Positions 1 through 10,876 of a stretch of DNA of 64,000 nucleotides are shown here, piece by piece; position 1 is the stretch's first letter, and every line of letters begins with the position of its first letter. The stretch is taken from positions 22,887,879 to 22,951,878 of the forward strand of contig JARZZO010000003.1 in assembly GCA_030544215.1 (NCBI GenBank), read 5' to 3'. The position numbers and the translations under genes are program-made. The notes beneath the pieces were generated by a model that saw only the letters and a program-made list of their open reading frames with translations, did no database searches and was not told the origin of the DNA. This stretch comes from Zantedeschia hybrid cultivar (taxonomy: Eukaryota; Streptophyta; Magnoliopsida; Alismatales; Araceae).

Positions 1-1334
1 TCTCTCTCGGCTTCTCGGGTTTTCCCAGCAGCTTGTTCCTCCCTCTCTCTTTTCTTCCTCCCTCCATAGCTCCCCTCTCGGCTTCTCTCTGGCTCCCACG
101 CGTAGCAGCTCCACGCGGCACCAGCTGGGTCTCCGGCTGCAAACCTGCACGCCGCACCTACCCGAGCTCCAAGCGGCTCCAGTGGTTCCAGCACCCGGCT
201 TTCCAGTGCTCCAGCATCTGCTCCACGTGCATGCGAGTACTCACGGCCCTGCACACGCCGCCCACGCATGCTCGAACGCCCCCCACGCGCAGCGTTCCAG
301 TGCCTCTCCACCAGCTGCTTCGCGTTGCCAACTTGCTCCCTGCACCTCCACGTCTCAGCTGCCGCCCCAGGCCATGCATGCATGCCGCCATGCATCCACA
401 CGTTCGCTGAAGCTGCAGCAAGCGCCAGCAAGCTCGTGCATGCTCTCCACCTGTACGTAGCCTGCATGCCATCAAGGCCCACGCGTTGCCGGCCACCTCG
501 CACCCTCGCATGCTGCCCGGTGAAGCCAGCCTCCATCCACCAGTTGCTGCATCTCCAGCATCCCTCCACGCAGCAGCCGGTAAGCTCCCATGCGCAGCAA
601 ATCCCAACGTTGCCACCAGCTGGGTTTCTCCTCCTCCATGCATGTAGCAAATTCCAACGTTGCCACCAGCTGGGTTTCTCCTCCTCCATGCATGCAGCAA
701 GTCCACGCTGCACCTGAAGCACCTGCATGCAGCAAGCTTCTTCCCAAAAGCCTCTTCCCACAAGACTCCTCTGAGCGGTCCTTTGCGCCGGCAGCAACCC
801 ACAAAGTTCCAACAGAAGCTATTCTGTTCTTTCCCTTCCCCCGTTAGTATAATAGTTGTTTATTTAATTAGGATTAGCTAGTTGTTATTTGATGTTGTGA
901 TTATTTAGTTTAAGAATATCAAATCATAAAATTTTGCAATTTGTTTCGTAATTTTAGATAATTGATCATTTACACCTAGTTAAATTTCAATATCTTTGTT
1001 ATATTTTTTTTATTGTGCTTATTCTCGAGTTGAAATCATGTTTAATTTAAAAAAAAAGGAAAAGAAAAAAAAAGGGATTTATTTAATTTATGTAATTATA
1101 TTTTGAGTAACATTAGTTAATTTAATTCTAGTTTAAATAAGTAATTAGTTTACTTAAACGTTTCACTTATTTTTAGAGTAAGTAAATTCCAAAGTTTTCA
1201 AAGTTAAAATTCTATCTCCCTGTGGTTCGACTCGGACTCACCGCTATTAATTTTCAAATTTTGATTTGAGTGAGCAAGATAAATTTAGATTGAACGTTTT
1301 CATGTGTTTAACGACGAATAATTCGAAACGATCA
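1..1334 (+). mobile_element. Athila-type LTR, 3' portion, cut by window edge
   Basis: The segment is pyrimidine-rich, then GCA/CATGCA-rich, then AT-rich, and ends near 1334 in AACGATCA. This matches the reverse complement of the Athila LTR ends at 4603 and 14278 (same poly-A tract, same ACTCGGACTCACC block near 1228, same terminal AACGATCA). It therefore runs in plus orientation. No tRNA-Asp primer site follows 1334, so it is a 3' LTR or a solo LTR, not a 5' LTR. It is clearly diverged from the other Athila LTRs in the window, so it is probably a different and older insertion. No gene is seen in it; long open frames in the CT-rich part are compositional. Confidence 0.8.
596..695 (+). repeat. 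50-bp tandem duplication inside Athila LTR
   Basis: Two adjacent copies of a unit of about 50 bp starting AGCAAATCCCAACG and ending CATGCATG lie at 596-645 and 646-695. They differ at two positions. A weaker related block (CACCAGCTGGGTCTCC) occurs near 118. Confidence 0.85.
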
Positions 1335-1484
1335 GCATTTATTTAAAATCATCTTGTGGTTGTTTAGCTCTCATATATGTTCATTATGGTGGAATTTGTT
1401 CTGAGATTACGTGGTCGGATTCCGAATTTAAAAAAAAAAAAATGAATCGGATCCGGGGCGTAACAATACTATTTTCCTTTCAAG

Positions 1485-2729
1485 GGATATCCTTTCTTCT
1501 CCGATCCAAGATGATTTTCTTCTCCTCCATTGATCCAAAAGTTGATAAACAAGATCAATCTCTCTATGCAATCTTACATATCCAAATGGCATATTCAAGG
1601 GTTGATTACTCATGCCAAACATTACAAGAGCGCATGCATGGATTGAGCTTCAATGAGCAATTTGATCGAACTGTGGCACCCTTAAACTCATACTTTTCTC
1701 TTTTCCACATTCGAAGCCACTATCCTCTTAGAAGAAGCTGAACTCCTATTAGGTCTTCCTAAGCTTAAGGTCAACAATGATGAACCTGATTTGACTGAAA
1801 TGATGTTCATGAAGGAAAATATTACTAGTCATCAATTCTTGAATAAGATTATGAAGAATCTAAAAGAAATTCAAAACTGTCTTACTCAAAAGGGGATCAA
1901 TCTTACAAAGTTAGCTGAATGGACTTTGAAAAGGGTAGAAAATCTCAAGGATGAAGATATAGAGACTATGATGAAGACGTTCACTGTATGCTTAGCTGAA
2001 GCACCACTATTCCCTGCCCAAGATAATGTTTTGGAAGATGATCAGATCAGCGCAATCAATGGAATTTTTGAAGGGAAGCAAATCAACACAGTAGTTCTAG
2101 CCTATCTCTACAGTGGGCTCTCTATAGTTTCAACGGATCAACCTCCTTACGGTAGTATGCTTCTCTTAGCTCTATGGATACAGCTCTGCTTCAAGTTCAA
2201 CCATAATGAGGAAAAAGTTCCAAGGATATCCAAAATGTACCAGCGTAGTCCTATCTTCCATATTGTCAACATTGTGAAGTTTAACGATAACATGACCAAT
2301 CGGGTGCTCAACCTCAAAACTCAAGCTGATTGGCGCATTTATTTCAAGACTATGCCCAGAACTAGATTCGAATCCACGCCACTTGCTCTCATGGAAAAGG
2401 CGGTCTGAGTTCGCCGTGGTGCTGGTACAGAGCTTCGACTGATCGGGGCAACCGAGTTCGTTCTCTACAATCCACATCGCTGTCATCCTCAACTTACTAT
2501 GCCTCGCTATGAATTTCCTAAGATATCTTCTCTTTCTCCAATTAAGAAGCGGGCCTTGGGAACTGACAAAGACTTTGAGGCGACAGAACTCATTGCAACT
2601 ATGTGGAACATCGGATTCACCTGTTGTGTGAAAATTCCCCATGAAGCGAATAAAGAATTATGGAAAACATATGTAAAAGATCTTCAAAAAGTCCAGCCTG
2701 AAATCTCCCAACTCTTGCCCAAAGTTTGA
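1485..2729 (+). pseudogene. DUF7745-like gene of Tat element Y (decayed)
   Basis: This reads as a plant-specific DUF7745-like protein of unknown function, related to the plant mobile domain group. Recognisable parts are a motif ending THTFLFSTFEATILLEEAEL followed by LLGLP near 1690-1765, then the long stretch 1791-2408 including LAYLYSGLS and LLALWIQLCFKF, and a C-terminal part at 2499-2729 ending QLLPKV. It aligns throughout with the copy at 17975-19312. At least four in-frame stops interrupt it, including one in WHP*THTF and one after MEKAV near 2406. A pyrimidine-rich acceptor-like tract precedes 1485, matching the exon 2 start of the other copy. The first exon is missing, replaced by 150 bp of unassigned DNA (1335-1484) with an A13 run. 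The DUF7745 name is recalled from family motifs and needs a profile search. Confidence 0.6.
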
Positions 2730-3505
2730 TCGTAATCCTCAATTTATTTTCAATAAAAATCATTCTTTTATTGCAATAAAGATTTATCCTTAACGTCGTG
2801 CAATTTTCTAGAATTTTTCCTCTAGCAAAATTGCTCTTTTTCCTCATAATAACAAGTTTCGGCTCATTAGTGCAAATAGCGTTGACTCAGAAAGACGCTT
2901 TTCAATAAAATCTAATTTCTAAAAAATCAAAATTTATTCCTCAAAGAGACTGAATCACGTCGACCATAGGCGATGCTAATAACTTCTCTCTCCTATTTTC
3001 CAGATATTTTTTATCATTAAATTGCTTGAAACACATCAACCATGCTCGACGCTAATCACTGATTTTCTCCAGATTTCTTTTGATTTTCCACAGGCTCCGT
3101 GGTACGGCTCTGACTGCCAAAGGCGGTAAACCCTAAAACGCGTTGACCATGAGCGACGTCTTTATCTCATTTTCAAATTTCGAACCGCCTGCCTTAGTTT
3201 GTGCGCCACTAAAACACGTCGCCCTGAGTCGGCGCTATTTAATGAATTTGAACAGGGTTCCCGATCTCGAGCCTTCCACCTTCCTCATGCTCCTCAACTC
3301 CTTCTCTCTCCTTTCCTCTCCTTCATCTCCGGCGAACGCGGCTCTTCTCTAGCGATCCTCAAGCATTCCGGTCATCCCTCTCCGTCACCGGCCACCCTCT
3401 CTCTCATCTTCTTTCTCTCTCTTACTCTCAAGCTCTTCCTCACGAGCCCTTTTCCTCCCACGAGCTCTCTCTCACTCCACTCATTCTTCGTTACTCTCGG
3501 TTACC
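2730..3505 (+). repeat. Non-coding spacer of element Y with five GCGTC-type palindromes
   Basis: This is the intergenic spacer between the DUF7745-like pseudogene and the PMD first exon. It holds imperfect palindromes at about 2878-2899, 2956-2977, 3029-3053, 3135-3165 and 3211-3240, each with arms of the type (A)CGTC/GACG and a loop of 8-12 nt. The rest is a CT-rich leader (3290-3500) like the one before the PMD gene at 20180-20386. Open frames in the CT-rich part have no recognisable domain. Confidence 0.6.
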
Positions 3506-3681
3506 ATGGAACGTGGTGGGCCAAGTGGGAAGCGCCAAAGGATCTTCGGCATGCCAAAGTTAGAGGGGGACGAGGAGGACGTGCTCGATGCAACCCGAGA
3601 TCTTTGAAGTTCTCGTGAATATCGCCGCGGCCGAGGAATTCATGGAAGCCGAGTAGGCTCCACAAGCGGCACCGGCATAAG
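3506..3681 (+). pseudogene. PMD gene exon 1 fragment of element Y, cut by LTR insertion
   Basis: ATG at 3506 in a CACC-like context opens MERGG, matching MERGE at the start of the PMD gene at 20387. After a frame change the sequence again resembles the other copy (acidic, ending in an A-P-rich stretch, with a stop at the E/A-rich part). It stops abruptly at 3681, where the inverted 3' LTR of element X begins. The remaining exons of this copy are not in the window. Confidence 0.55.
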
Positions 3682-4550
3682 TGTGAGTGCTCAAATTAGG
3701 GTGTGATTATCATGAAAATTTATGTTGATTATGTGACAAATAAACCTATTAAAACTAAGTGAATGTGAACGCCAGAAACTTTTAACTAAAAAGTTTGAAA
3801 AGAAAGAATTTGAACGCCTACCCATTTCAGAATTTGGAGATGTTGGAGTCCTCGATTCCCCTCCTTCAGCCGGCTGAAGAAAGAGAGCCCTTTCGACTTT
3901 GTTCTTGCTTTGGATGTTTGTGGGGCTTTGAGGATCGTCCAGATTTTCTTGTTGTTGATTTTCTCCTCTTTGATCTTCTTTTGTACCTTGCAAGAAACAA
4001 AAATGGAAGAAAATAATAAGAACTCAAGTAGAGGTAGTATCTATTCTAATGAAGATTATGATCATGCAACTTGAACAAAGAACTCACTTGTTTTGATGGT
4101 CTTTTAAACCCCTTAAACAAATAGGTTTGAAATTATACTAGTGAGTGTGGGTTGCATGGAGTGATGTGATTGAATAATGATGCTAATGTGATGAAAATAT
4201 GAGAAAGATGCAGAAATCAATTAAGAACTAAGTTGGATGGCCCTTGAGAAGACATGGTCTTGAAAGCTCTTGAATGGACGAAGAATGGATGAAGAAAGGA
4301 TGCAGACTCATGGAAGCAGCAGCACTTCGATCCTTCAGCGTTTGGACGTCGTCTCCTTCACTTTCGCTCAATTATCACTCAAAATTATCACTAATAATCA
4401 CTAACTTTTTAATGACTAAGGAGTTATGTATTTATAGGCTTAAGTTCACGCATTTGCAGTTATTAACAGATTAACATGAAAGAATTTGAAGTTAATCCAA
4501 CTAATAAATGGATAAATACAGCCTAATTCATCATTATCTGTAATTATCGA

Positions 4551-4582
4551 AGATGCGTTGCCCATGGGAGACGTCTTTTAGC
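4551..4582. repeat. GCGTC-type palindrome in LTR of X
   Basis: This is an imperfect palindrome with arms GATGCGTT and AGACGTC around CCCATGGG. It is one of the dispersed Tat palindromes. Confidence 0.6.
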
Positions 4583-4597
4583 TTAATTAAAATAAGG

Positions 4598-4602
4598 ATA
4601 AA
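4598..4602. other. Target-site duplication ATAAA (left) of Athila
   Basis: ATAAA flanks the Athila element here and again at 16272-16276. Removing the element plus one copy restores a continuous Tat LTR that aligns with 22555-22625. Confidence 0.9.
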
Positions 4603-6646
4603 CGATCGTTCCAAATTGTGTGTCGTTAAACACTTATAAGAACGTTCAATCTAAATTTATACGGCTCATGTAAATTAGATTTTGAAAATTAATAATGGTG
4701 AGTCCGAGTCGATCCATAGGGAATAAGATCTTAATTTTGAAAACCTTGTGATTCTTAGTTATCTAAAAATAGGTGAGAATTTGAGTGAACTAATTACTTA
4801 TTTAAACTAGAACTCAATTAACTAATGTTACCTAAAAATGTAATTACGTAAACTGAACAAATCCCCTTTTTTTTTTTTTTTTTTTTTAAATTAAACACAA
4901 TCATATATGGAGAATAAGCACAACTAAAAAAATATAACAAAGACACCGTAATTTAACTATGTCTAAATCATTAATTATCTAAAAATCATGAATCAAATTA
5001 CAAAATTTATGGTTTAATATCCTTAAACTAAATAACTAAACATCAAATACTAAATAACTAATCCTAAACAATTAAACCAATACTATACTAGTGGAAATAG
5101 GAAAGCAAAGCAACAGCCTCTGCTGGTTCCTTATGGGGGCGCTGGCTCAGTGGACCGGCTGGAAAGAGGCGGCGCAGTGGTCCGCAGGTGTGCCTGGCAG
5201 GAGGAAACAGTTGGCAATGTTGGAGTAGCTTCAAGCTTGCATGCGGTGGGCTTCACCGGACGCGCATGGAGGTGCCTCACCGGAGCGCACAGAGGCTTGC
5301 TGGCTGCATTCGGTGCGTGGGACTTGCTGGCTGCGTTGGGCAACGCGTGGGACTTGCTGGCTGGTGGAGGTGCAGCCGGTGCAGCTGGCGTGCGCTTGCT
5401 GGTGGGACGTGGAGAGCTTCAGACGCAGCGTGGAGGGCGTGGAGGCATGCATGCATGCAGGCGCGTGGACGGTGCGGGCTCCATGCATGGGTGGTGCGGT
5501 TGCTGCTGGCAGGGGCATGGTAGGCTCATAGGCGCAGTGGAGGCCAGCTATGCTTCACGGGATGTGCATGGGCGGCTTGCAGGTGTGCGGCTGCTGCGTG
5601 CGCTTGCTGGTGCACCGGTAGGGTTGGAAAAGGAGGAGGAGGAAGTAGAGAAGAGTGGAAAGGACGGGGATGATGAGGAGGAAGAGGAGGCGGCGAAGGA
5701 GGAGGCCATAGAGCATGTGGGATAGAGCGAGAGAGAGAGACATCGGAGACAGGGGAGGAGAGAGTGTGTGGGAGAAATAGAGAGGGAGGAAGGGTGCTGG
5801 GAGACGGCGAGAGAGAGAACCGGAGGAGGGGAGAACCGAGAGGGAGAAAGAGAGACCGAGAGAGAGAGGTGTGGGAGAGAGAAGGAATAAGGGAGAGAAA
5901 GAGAGGTTGCGGGAGAGAGATGGAATAAGGGAGAGAAAGAGAGGCTGCGGGAGAGAGAAGGAATAAGGGAGAGATTGGGAAACCGGAGAGGAAGGAGGAG
6001 AGTCCGGGTGCAGGAAGGGAAACCGAGGGGGAGAAGGAGAGGGCGACTGGGAAACTGGAGAGAGAGGAGGAATACGCTGGCTGAGAAAACAGAGAGAGAC
6101 AGAAAGAATAATAGGGTCTCGGGTACATGAGGAGTCTTTTTAAAGAGAAGGAAAGGAAGGTTTTTTTTAAAAGAAAGAAAGTGGGAGAAAGGCAGGCGGC
6201 TGGCCCTTCTTGGGTTCTTCTTGGCCATGGAATTAGGGCAACACTAGGGCATCAAATGACGTTTTTACCCCTGCTTTAATCTTTTGGACAAAATGAAGTC
6301 GAATTTATTGATATTTGAACACTAGACCTCCCCCAATTTTCCAGAAACTCCACCAACTGCACTGCATCATCGGCATGTCCTGTTCACATAGAATAAATAT
6401 AAATTAGTATATTATCATTAAAAAATCATTATATTTATTTATTTCGTCTCGGTTTTGTCGAAAAATCGCAAATGCGCTATACTCTATTAATCACATAGAA
6501 TGACGATGTTTTTAAGTCAGAATTTGGCGAAATTGGTACCGTTGGACTTGGTACGCAATTATCTATCATTTCATGCTATTTTACAGATAAAAATGTGAGT
6601 ATGATGTGTATGATTGCCCTTAAATGATCAATTTAACACTTTATCA
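4603..6646 (-). mobile_element. Athila 3' LTR
   Basis: On the minus strand it starts TGATAAAGTG (6646) and ends AACGATCG (4603). The last base is mutated: the terminal CA expected from the other LTR reads CG. Order along the minus strand: AT-rich start, purine/pyrimidine tract 5720-6110, GC-rich part 5130-5700 with CATGCATG motifs, and an AT-rich end with a T22 run near 4867. It is 50 bp longer than the 5' LTR, partly from a duplicated GGGACTTGCTGGCTG block. Confidence 0.92.
5720..6110. repeat. GA-rich (GAGAGA/GGGAGA) purine tract in Athila 3' LTR
   Basis: About 390 bp of almost pure purine on the plus strand, built of GAGAGA, GGAATAAGGGAGAGAAAGAG and related units repeated several times. 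On the element's sense strand it is CT-rich. The same tract is at 15360-15760 with a different number of units. It gives spurious Ser/Leu/Pro-rich or Glu/Arg-rich frames. Confidence 0.85.
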
Positions 6647-7835
6647 CACCCTCCAACTTACTCGTTGCTAGTCCCTTAGCAATGCAAATAAGGAAAAGTT
6701 AGGACAAACAATGAATTAGCATGCTTCATTTGTAGTATCTATCACAAACAATTTTAAGTGGTAGCCGATTGGTTAATTTAAAGTTTTCATATCCCACAAT
6801 ATTTTGATTCATGGCAGGTGATTGTGCATGAAAATTGATACGCTTAGAACTTGTTTCCGACCTTTCTGGTATATTCTTGCCTTTACTACCCTTTAGATAA
6901 GACTACCTGGGGAAGAGAAGAGAATAAAAGATTTTCAAGATCGGTCAGCGAGGACCGTTTTTCAGTTTCCGTCCCGACTCAGCACTTTTCACGACTTGGT
7001 CATATTTCTGGTACGATGGACTTTTTTAGCGTGGCTTTTTCATTTCATTCTACTTTTGCTTTTGAGAGTGCGTACTTTTTGCCACTCTCTTTGAATTGCC
7101 TGAGGGGAGGTGTGTACTTTTTGCTACCTACCTTCCTTTAGCTCTTTTAACGCCTTCTAATGCCTTTAGTGTTTACAGCTGTCTATTTTAAGTGACCGCC
7201 TCTTTTAGAATGCTGAGTGGGACAGTCCTCTATTACGAATCCTAACACATTCCTTTCGTTCAACCCAAAAGAAAACTTAGAATAAGTAGTCTTATCCTTA
7301 AGGTTAATTCTAGCAATTCTATACTTTTAAGATCTTTCATTTATTCTAAGTTGCTGTGTGTGTGTGAAAATTATCTTGCCGTGAATTTTCGTGAAGTGGG
7401 ATATTTAAACTTTGAAGGCTCTTTAACCATTGTGACTAACAAAAAACTGATTTGTTTAAGATTTACTTAATGAAACATGATTTTCATAGGATGTGAAAAG
7501 AAGTTTTTGAAAGGAATTTTAAAATTTTGATCATTTTTTAGTGAAAGATATCAGTTTTCTTCAAAAGATCTTCAATAAATGCATATCAAATTGATTGTCC
7601 CACCCCCCAACTTGATTGACATTGTCCTCAATGACATAAAAGATAATAAAAACATGTCAGCCAGAAGAGAATTATGAAGGAGAGAAACAACATGTGATGA
7701 AGAGGCTGCGATATACCAAAGGCGACTGCTGCTCAGAGACCTAAAAATGAAAAGAAATACAAAAACTGAAGTAAAAGATTGGGTTGCCTCCCAACAAGCG
7801 CTAAGTTTATCGTCTTCAGCCAGACGGAAGTTTAG
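6647..7835 (-). other. Athila post-integrase non-coding region with polypurine tracts
   Basis: This lies between the integrase stop and the 3' LTR. On the minus strand AAGTTGGAGGGTG directly abuts the LTR start (6647-6660) and is the likely 3' polypurine tract. A second purine run, GTTGGGGGGTGGGAC, lies at about 7595-7610 and could be a central tract or the remnant of an older one. I see no envelope-like ORF or transmembrane-rich frame. A plus-strand frame at 6851-7141 has no recognisable domain. Confidence 0.6.
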
Positions 7836-8306
7836 TTAATGTGGATCACTCAGTTCTATTGATTCAGGTGGCTCATTTTGAAGATTTTCAATAAATGGTT
7901 TCAACCGTTGACCATTAACGGTGAAAGTGTTCCCACTCTTGGGATTCAGAATTTTAACAGCTCCATGATCGAAGGCTTTAACGACCACGAATGGTCCATC
8001 CCATCTGGATTTCAATTTTCCAGGAAATAGGCGGAGCCTAGAGTTAAATAGCCAAACTTTTTGATTTGGAAGAAAGGATTTTCTCACAATATGTTTATCA
8101 TGGAAAGCTTTAGTTTTGGATTTATAAATCTTTGAATTTTCATAGGCCTCGTTACGCAACTCATCTAGCTCACTCAGTTGTAAGGTTCGATGGGCACCAG
8201 CTTGGGCTAGGTCCAGATTGACTTGTTTAATGGCCCAATAAGTCCTATGTTCCAACTCCACTGGAAGGTGGTACGCTTTTCCAAAAACCAGGCGATAATG
8301 AGACAT
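7836..8306 (-). pseudogene. Athila integrase C-terminal part
   Basis: This is the C-terminal portion of the retrotransposon integrase, which joins the cDNA to host DNA in the nucleus. The frame begins inside the family motif (FGKAYHLPVELEHR followed by YWAIKQ) and continues through KTKAFHDKHI, KVWLFNSRLRLFPGKLKSRW and WDGPFVV to GNTFTVNGQRLKPF, which is the usual end of Athila integrases. It is open over 156 codons but is separated from the catalytic core by a frame change around 8300-8400, so it is not translated from an intact pol frame. Confidence 0.85.
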
Positions 8307-8396
8307 GCCAATAGGAGTTTTGTAAGCGGTCCGATAGGCCCATAAGGCATCATCAAATCTTTCAGACCAATCTTTTCTATCGGGCCTAACGGACTT

Positions 8397-8786
8397 TTAC
8401 AGAATATTCTTAATCTCTCTATTGGAAACTTCCACTTGGCCACTAGTTTGGGGATGATAAGGGGTAGCTACTTTGTAATTAATCCCATATTTCTTAAGCA
8501 AAGCTCGAAACTGGTAATTCGTGAAATGCGTTCCCCCATCACTTATGATAGCTTTAGGCCACCCGATCCAAGAAAAGATATTCTTCTGAACGAATTTAAT
8601 GACCACTTTATGATCATTGGTTCGGGTGGCTACTGCTTCAATCCACTTAGAGACATAATCCACCGCTACCAGAATATATGTATGTCCAAAAGAGGGTAGA
8701 AAAGGTCCCATAAAGTCAATTCTCCAAACATCAAAAACTTCAACCACCAAGATTGGGTTGAGTGGCATCATATCCCTTTTTGCCAT
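8397..8786 (-). pseudogene. Athila integrase catalytic core
   Basis: This is the DDE integrase core. Visible motifs are VWRIDFMGPF (first Asp), AIISDGGTHFTN (second Asp) and HPQTSGQVEVSNREIKNIL (the catalytic Glu of GQVE). The spacing is normal for Ty3/gypsy. The block is open over 129 codons. The stop just upstream (8787) and frame changes on both sides separate it from the zinc-finger part and the C-terminus. Confidence 0.88.
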
Positions 8787-8791
8787 ATTTC

Positions 8792-9650
8792 CTACATCCT
8801 GACATCAGAGGCAAGTTTTGCTAAATTTATGGGCATCTTTGAAAAGTGTGGGCTAGTAAAAACCACTTTGCAGAACCTTGGCTGCAGTTTTCTTTCTCGA
8901 GAAATGGCACCCACAAGCCAGATTATGGCAGAAGTTAAGAACACTCTGTTGTTCTTCTTCAGGAACACATCGCCTAATGATTTGATCAGGATAGAATTTG
9001 AATAATTCAGGATCCTCCCATAAATAATACTTTTCCTGGGAAAAGAATTTGTCCTTCTCACTTTTAGTCCATCCTTCCGGAAGCTGATTAGTCACCTTGT
9101 AATTGACAATATGAGCATACCAAGGTGCAACAGTGTGAGAAATAGCCAGTAGTTGCTCATCAGGAAATGAATCAGTTATGGGTGCACTTTCGAAGATCGG
9201 AATTCGGGATAGGTGGTCAGCTACCACATTCTCAGAACCCTTTTTATCCCAAATTTCCAAATCAAATTCCTGAAGGAGTAAGATCCATCTAATAAGTCTA
9301 GGCTTTGCATCCTTCTTGGTCAACAGGTATTTCAGAGCTGAGTGGTCAGAATAGATTATGACTTTTGCTCCTAAAAGATAAGATCTGAATTTTTCTAGGG
9401 CAAAAACTACAGCTAATAATTCATTTTCTGTGGTGGTATAATTCATTTGAGCATCTGCAAGGGTGCGACTTGCATAATAGATCACTATGGGACACTTGTT
9501 GATTCTTTGTCCCAAAACCGCACCGATAGCATAATCAGATGCATCGCACATGATTTCGAAGAGCAAAGACCAATCTGGAGATTGAAGAATTGGAGCTTTG
9601 GTCAAAGATTCCTTTAGAGAATTGAATGCCTTGATGCAAGATTCATCCAT
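8792..9650 (-). pseudogene. Athila RNase H and integrase zinc-finger region
   Basis: RNase H, which degrades RNA in RNA:DNA hybrids, is recognisable from FEIMCDASDYAIGAVLGQR (first Asp), TTTENELLAVVFALEKFR (Glu) and VIIYSDHSALKYLLTKKDAK (Asp), followed by VVADHLSRI. The frame continues into the integrase N-terminus (PDQIIRRCVPEEE, then the His of NFCHNLACGCHFSRKKTA) and stops at 8853. A second frame (8792-9061) overlaps, so a frame change occurs around 8850-9060. Confidence 0.85.
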
Positions 9651-9758
9651 TTGGAAAGGAACATCCTTAGCTAAGAGAAGAGTTAGGGGCCGGGCAATTT
9701 GAGAGAAATTGTGGATAAACCGGTGATAGAAACCGGCATGGCCAAGGAATGAACGGAT

Positions 9759-10876
9759 CTATCTGACCGAGGTAGGAGGAAGATTGGATATGAGATCGAT
9801 CTTAGCTTTATCTACCTCTATCCCTTTTTCAGACACAATGTGGCCTAGAACAATGCCCTCTTGAACCATAAAATGGCTCTTTTCCCAGCTAAGTATCAGA
9901 TTGGTGTCTATGCATCTTGCTAGCACCTGTTTAAGATTTTCTAAGTAATTGTTAAAAGAATCCCCGAAGATTGAGAAATCATCTATGAAAACTTCGAGAA
10001 ATTCTCCCACCATATCGGAGAATATAGCCATCATGCACCGTTGAAATGTGACTGGTGCGTTGCATAATCCAAATGGCATCCTCCTAAAAGCAAACGTGCC
10101 ATAAGGGCACGTAAAGGTTGTCTTTTCTTGATCTTTCGGGTAAATAGCCACTTGATTGTACCCGGAGTACCCATCTAAGAAGCAAAAGTATTTCTGGCCG
10201 ATAACTTTTCCAGAATCTGATCCATGAATGGGAGTGGAAAGTGATCCTTCTTAGTCATGAGATTCAACTTCCGGTAATCAATGCACACTCTCCATCTCGT
10301 GGTGAGCCTAGTGGGTACCTCTTCCCCATGATCATTCTTGATAATCGTTAATCCAGATTTCTTGGGTACCACTTGGGTTGGGCTGACCCATCTACTATCC
10401 GATATGGGGTAAATGATACCCGCATCCAGCCATTTCACAACTTCCTTCTTTACCACTTCTTTCATATTGGGATTAAGCCGCCTTTGCATCTCCCGGCTGG
10501 GATTAGAATTCTCTTCCATATAGATATGATGCATGAAAATGGACGGACTTATTCCTTTCAAATCTGCCACCGACCATCCAATGGCACCCTTGTGGTCTTT
10601 GAGGACCTCGGTTAATTGGGCCTCCTGCGGTGATGTGAGATTTGCCACAATGATGACCGGGAGAGTTTGGTCCGGGTCCAAAAAGATATACTTGAGAGAT
10701 TTAGGTAATGGTTTGAGTTCAAGCTCAGGAGGGTCCTTTAAGGATGGCAAAGCGGGCTCAGATTGTAAGGCTAGTAAAGGTTCAACCTTGGGCCAAGATG
10801 TTAATGTGGCATTCTTTTTCATGATCTCGGTATTGAGAAGCTTTGAAGACATTAATCTTGACCTTTTGACCCCCAA
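9759..10876 (-). pseudogene. Athila reverse transcriptase
   Basis: The N-terminal half (10175-10876) has VSPTQVVPKKSG, RWRVCIDYRKLN and KDHFPLPFMDQILEKL. After a frame change near 10160 the second half (9759-10151) has KTTFTCPYGTFAFRRMPFGL, CNAPVTFQRCM and FLEVFIDDFSIFG. FIDD replaces YVDD, as is usual for Athila-type polymerases, and both catalytic Asp are kept. The frame stops at 9757 just before the RNase H connection. Function lost by at least one frameshift plus stops. Confidence 0.9.

Larger units (their letters stand above)
3682..4602 (-). mobile_element. Tat element X, 3' LTR, distal part
   Basis: On the minus strand this matches the Tat LTR at 22266-23565 (blocks near CAGCCGGCTGA, GTTTCTGGCG and CTGGACGATCCTC) and the one at 56322-57596. 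The LTR 3' end (minus strand GAGCACTCACA) is at 3682, inside the PMD exon of element Y. The left flank is ATAAG. The LTR is interrupted at 4602 by the Athila insertion and resumes at 16277. Its total length without the insertion is about 1,269 bp, against 1,275 and 1,300 for the other two. Confidence 0.85.

Noticed and set aside
158..802. 214-codon minus-strand frame and overlapping plus-strand frames
   Set aside because: GC-rich LTR sequence with Cys/Met/His from CATGCATG repeats; a tandem duplication gives the repeated peptides.
1335..1484. Possible tRNA or small RNA gene in the 150-bp unassigned stretch
   Set aside because: No cloverleaf, A/B boxes or hairpin found; only an A13 run.
3199..3618. 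139-codon Ser/Leu/Pro-rich plus-strand frame
   Set aside because: CT-rich leader of the PMD first exon; it overlaps the better-supported ATG at 3506 in another frame.
5150..6228. Long open frames on both strands in the Athila LTR (Ala/Gly/Trp-rich plus, Ser/Leu/Pro-rich minus), repeated at 14750-15850
   Set aside because: They follow from GC-rich and pure purine/pyrimidine composition, lie inside LTRs, lose frame between the two LTRs at indels, and match no family I know.
6851..7141. 96-codon plus-strand frame in the Athila post-integrase region
   Set aside because: No recognisable domain and on the antisense strand; no second copy to show conservation.
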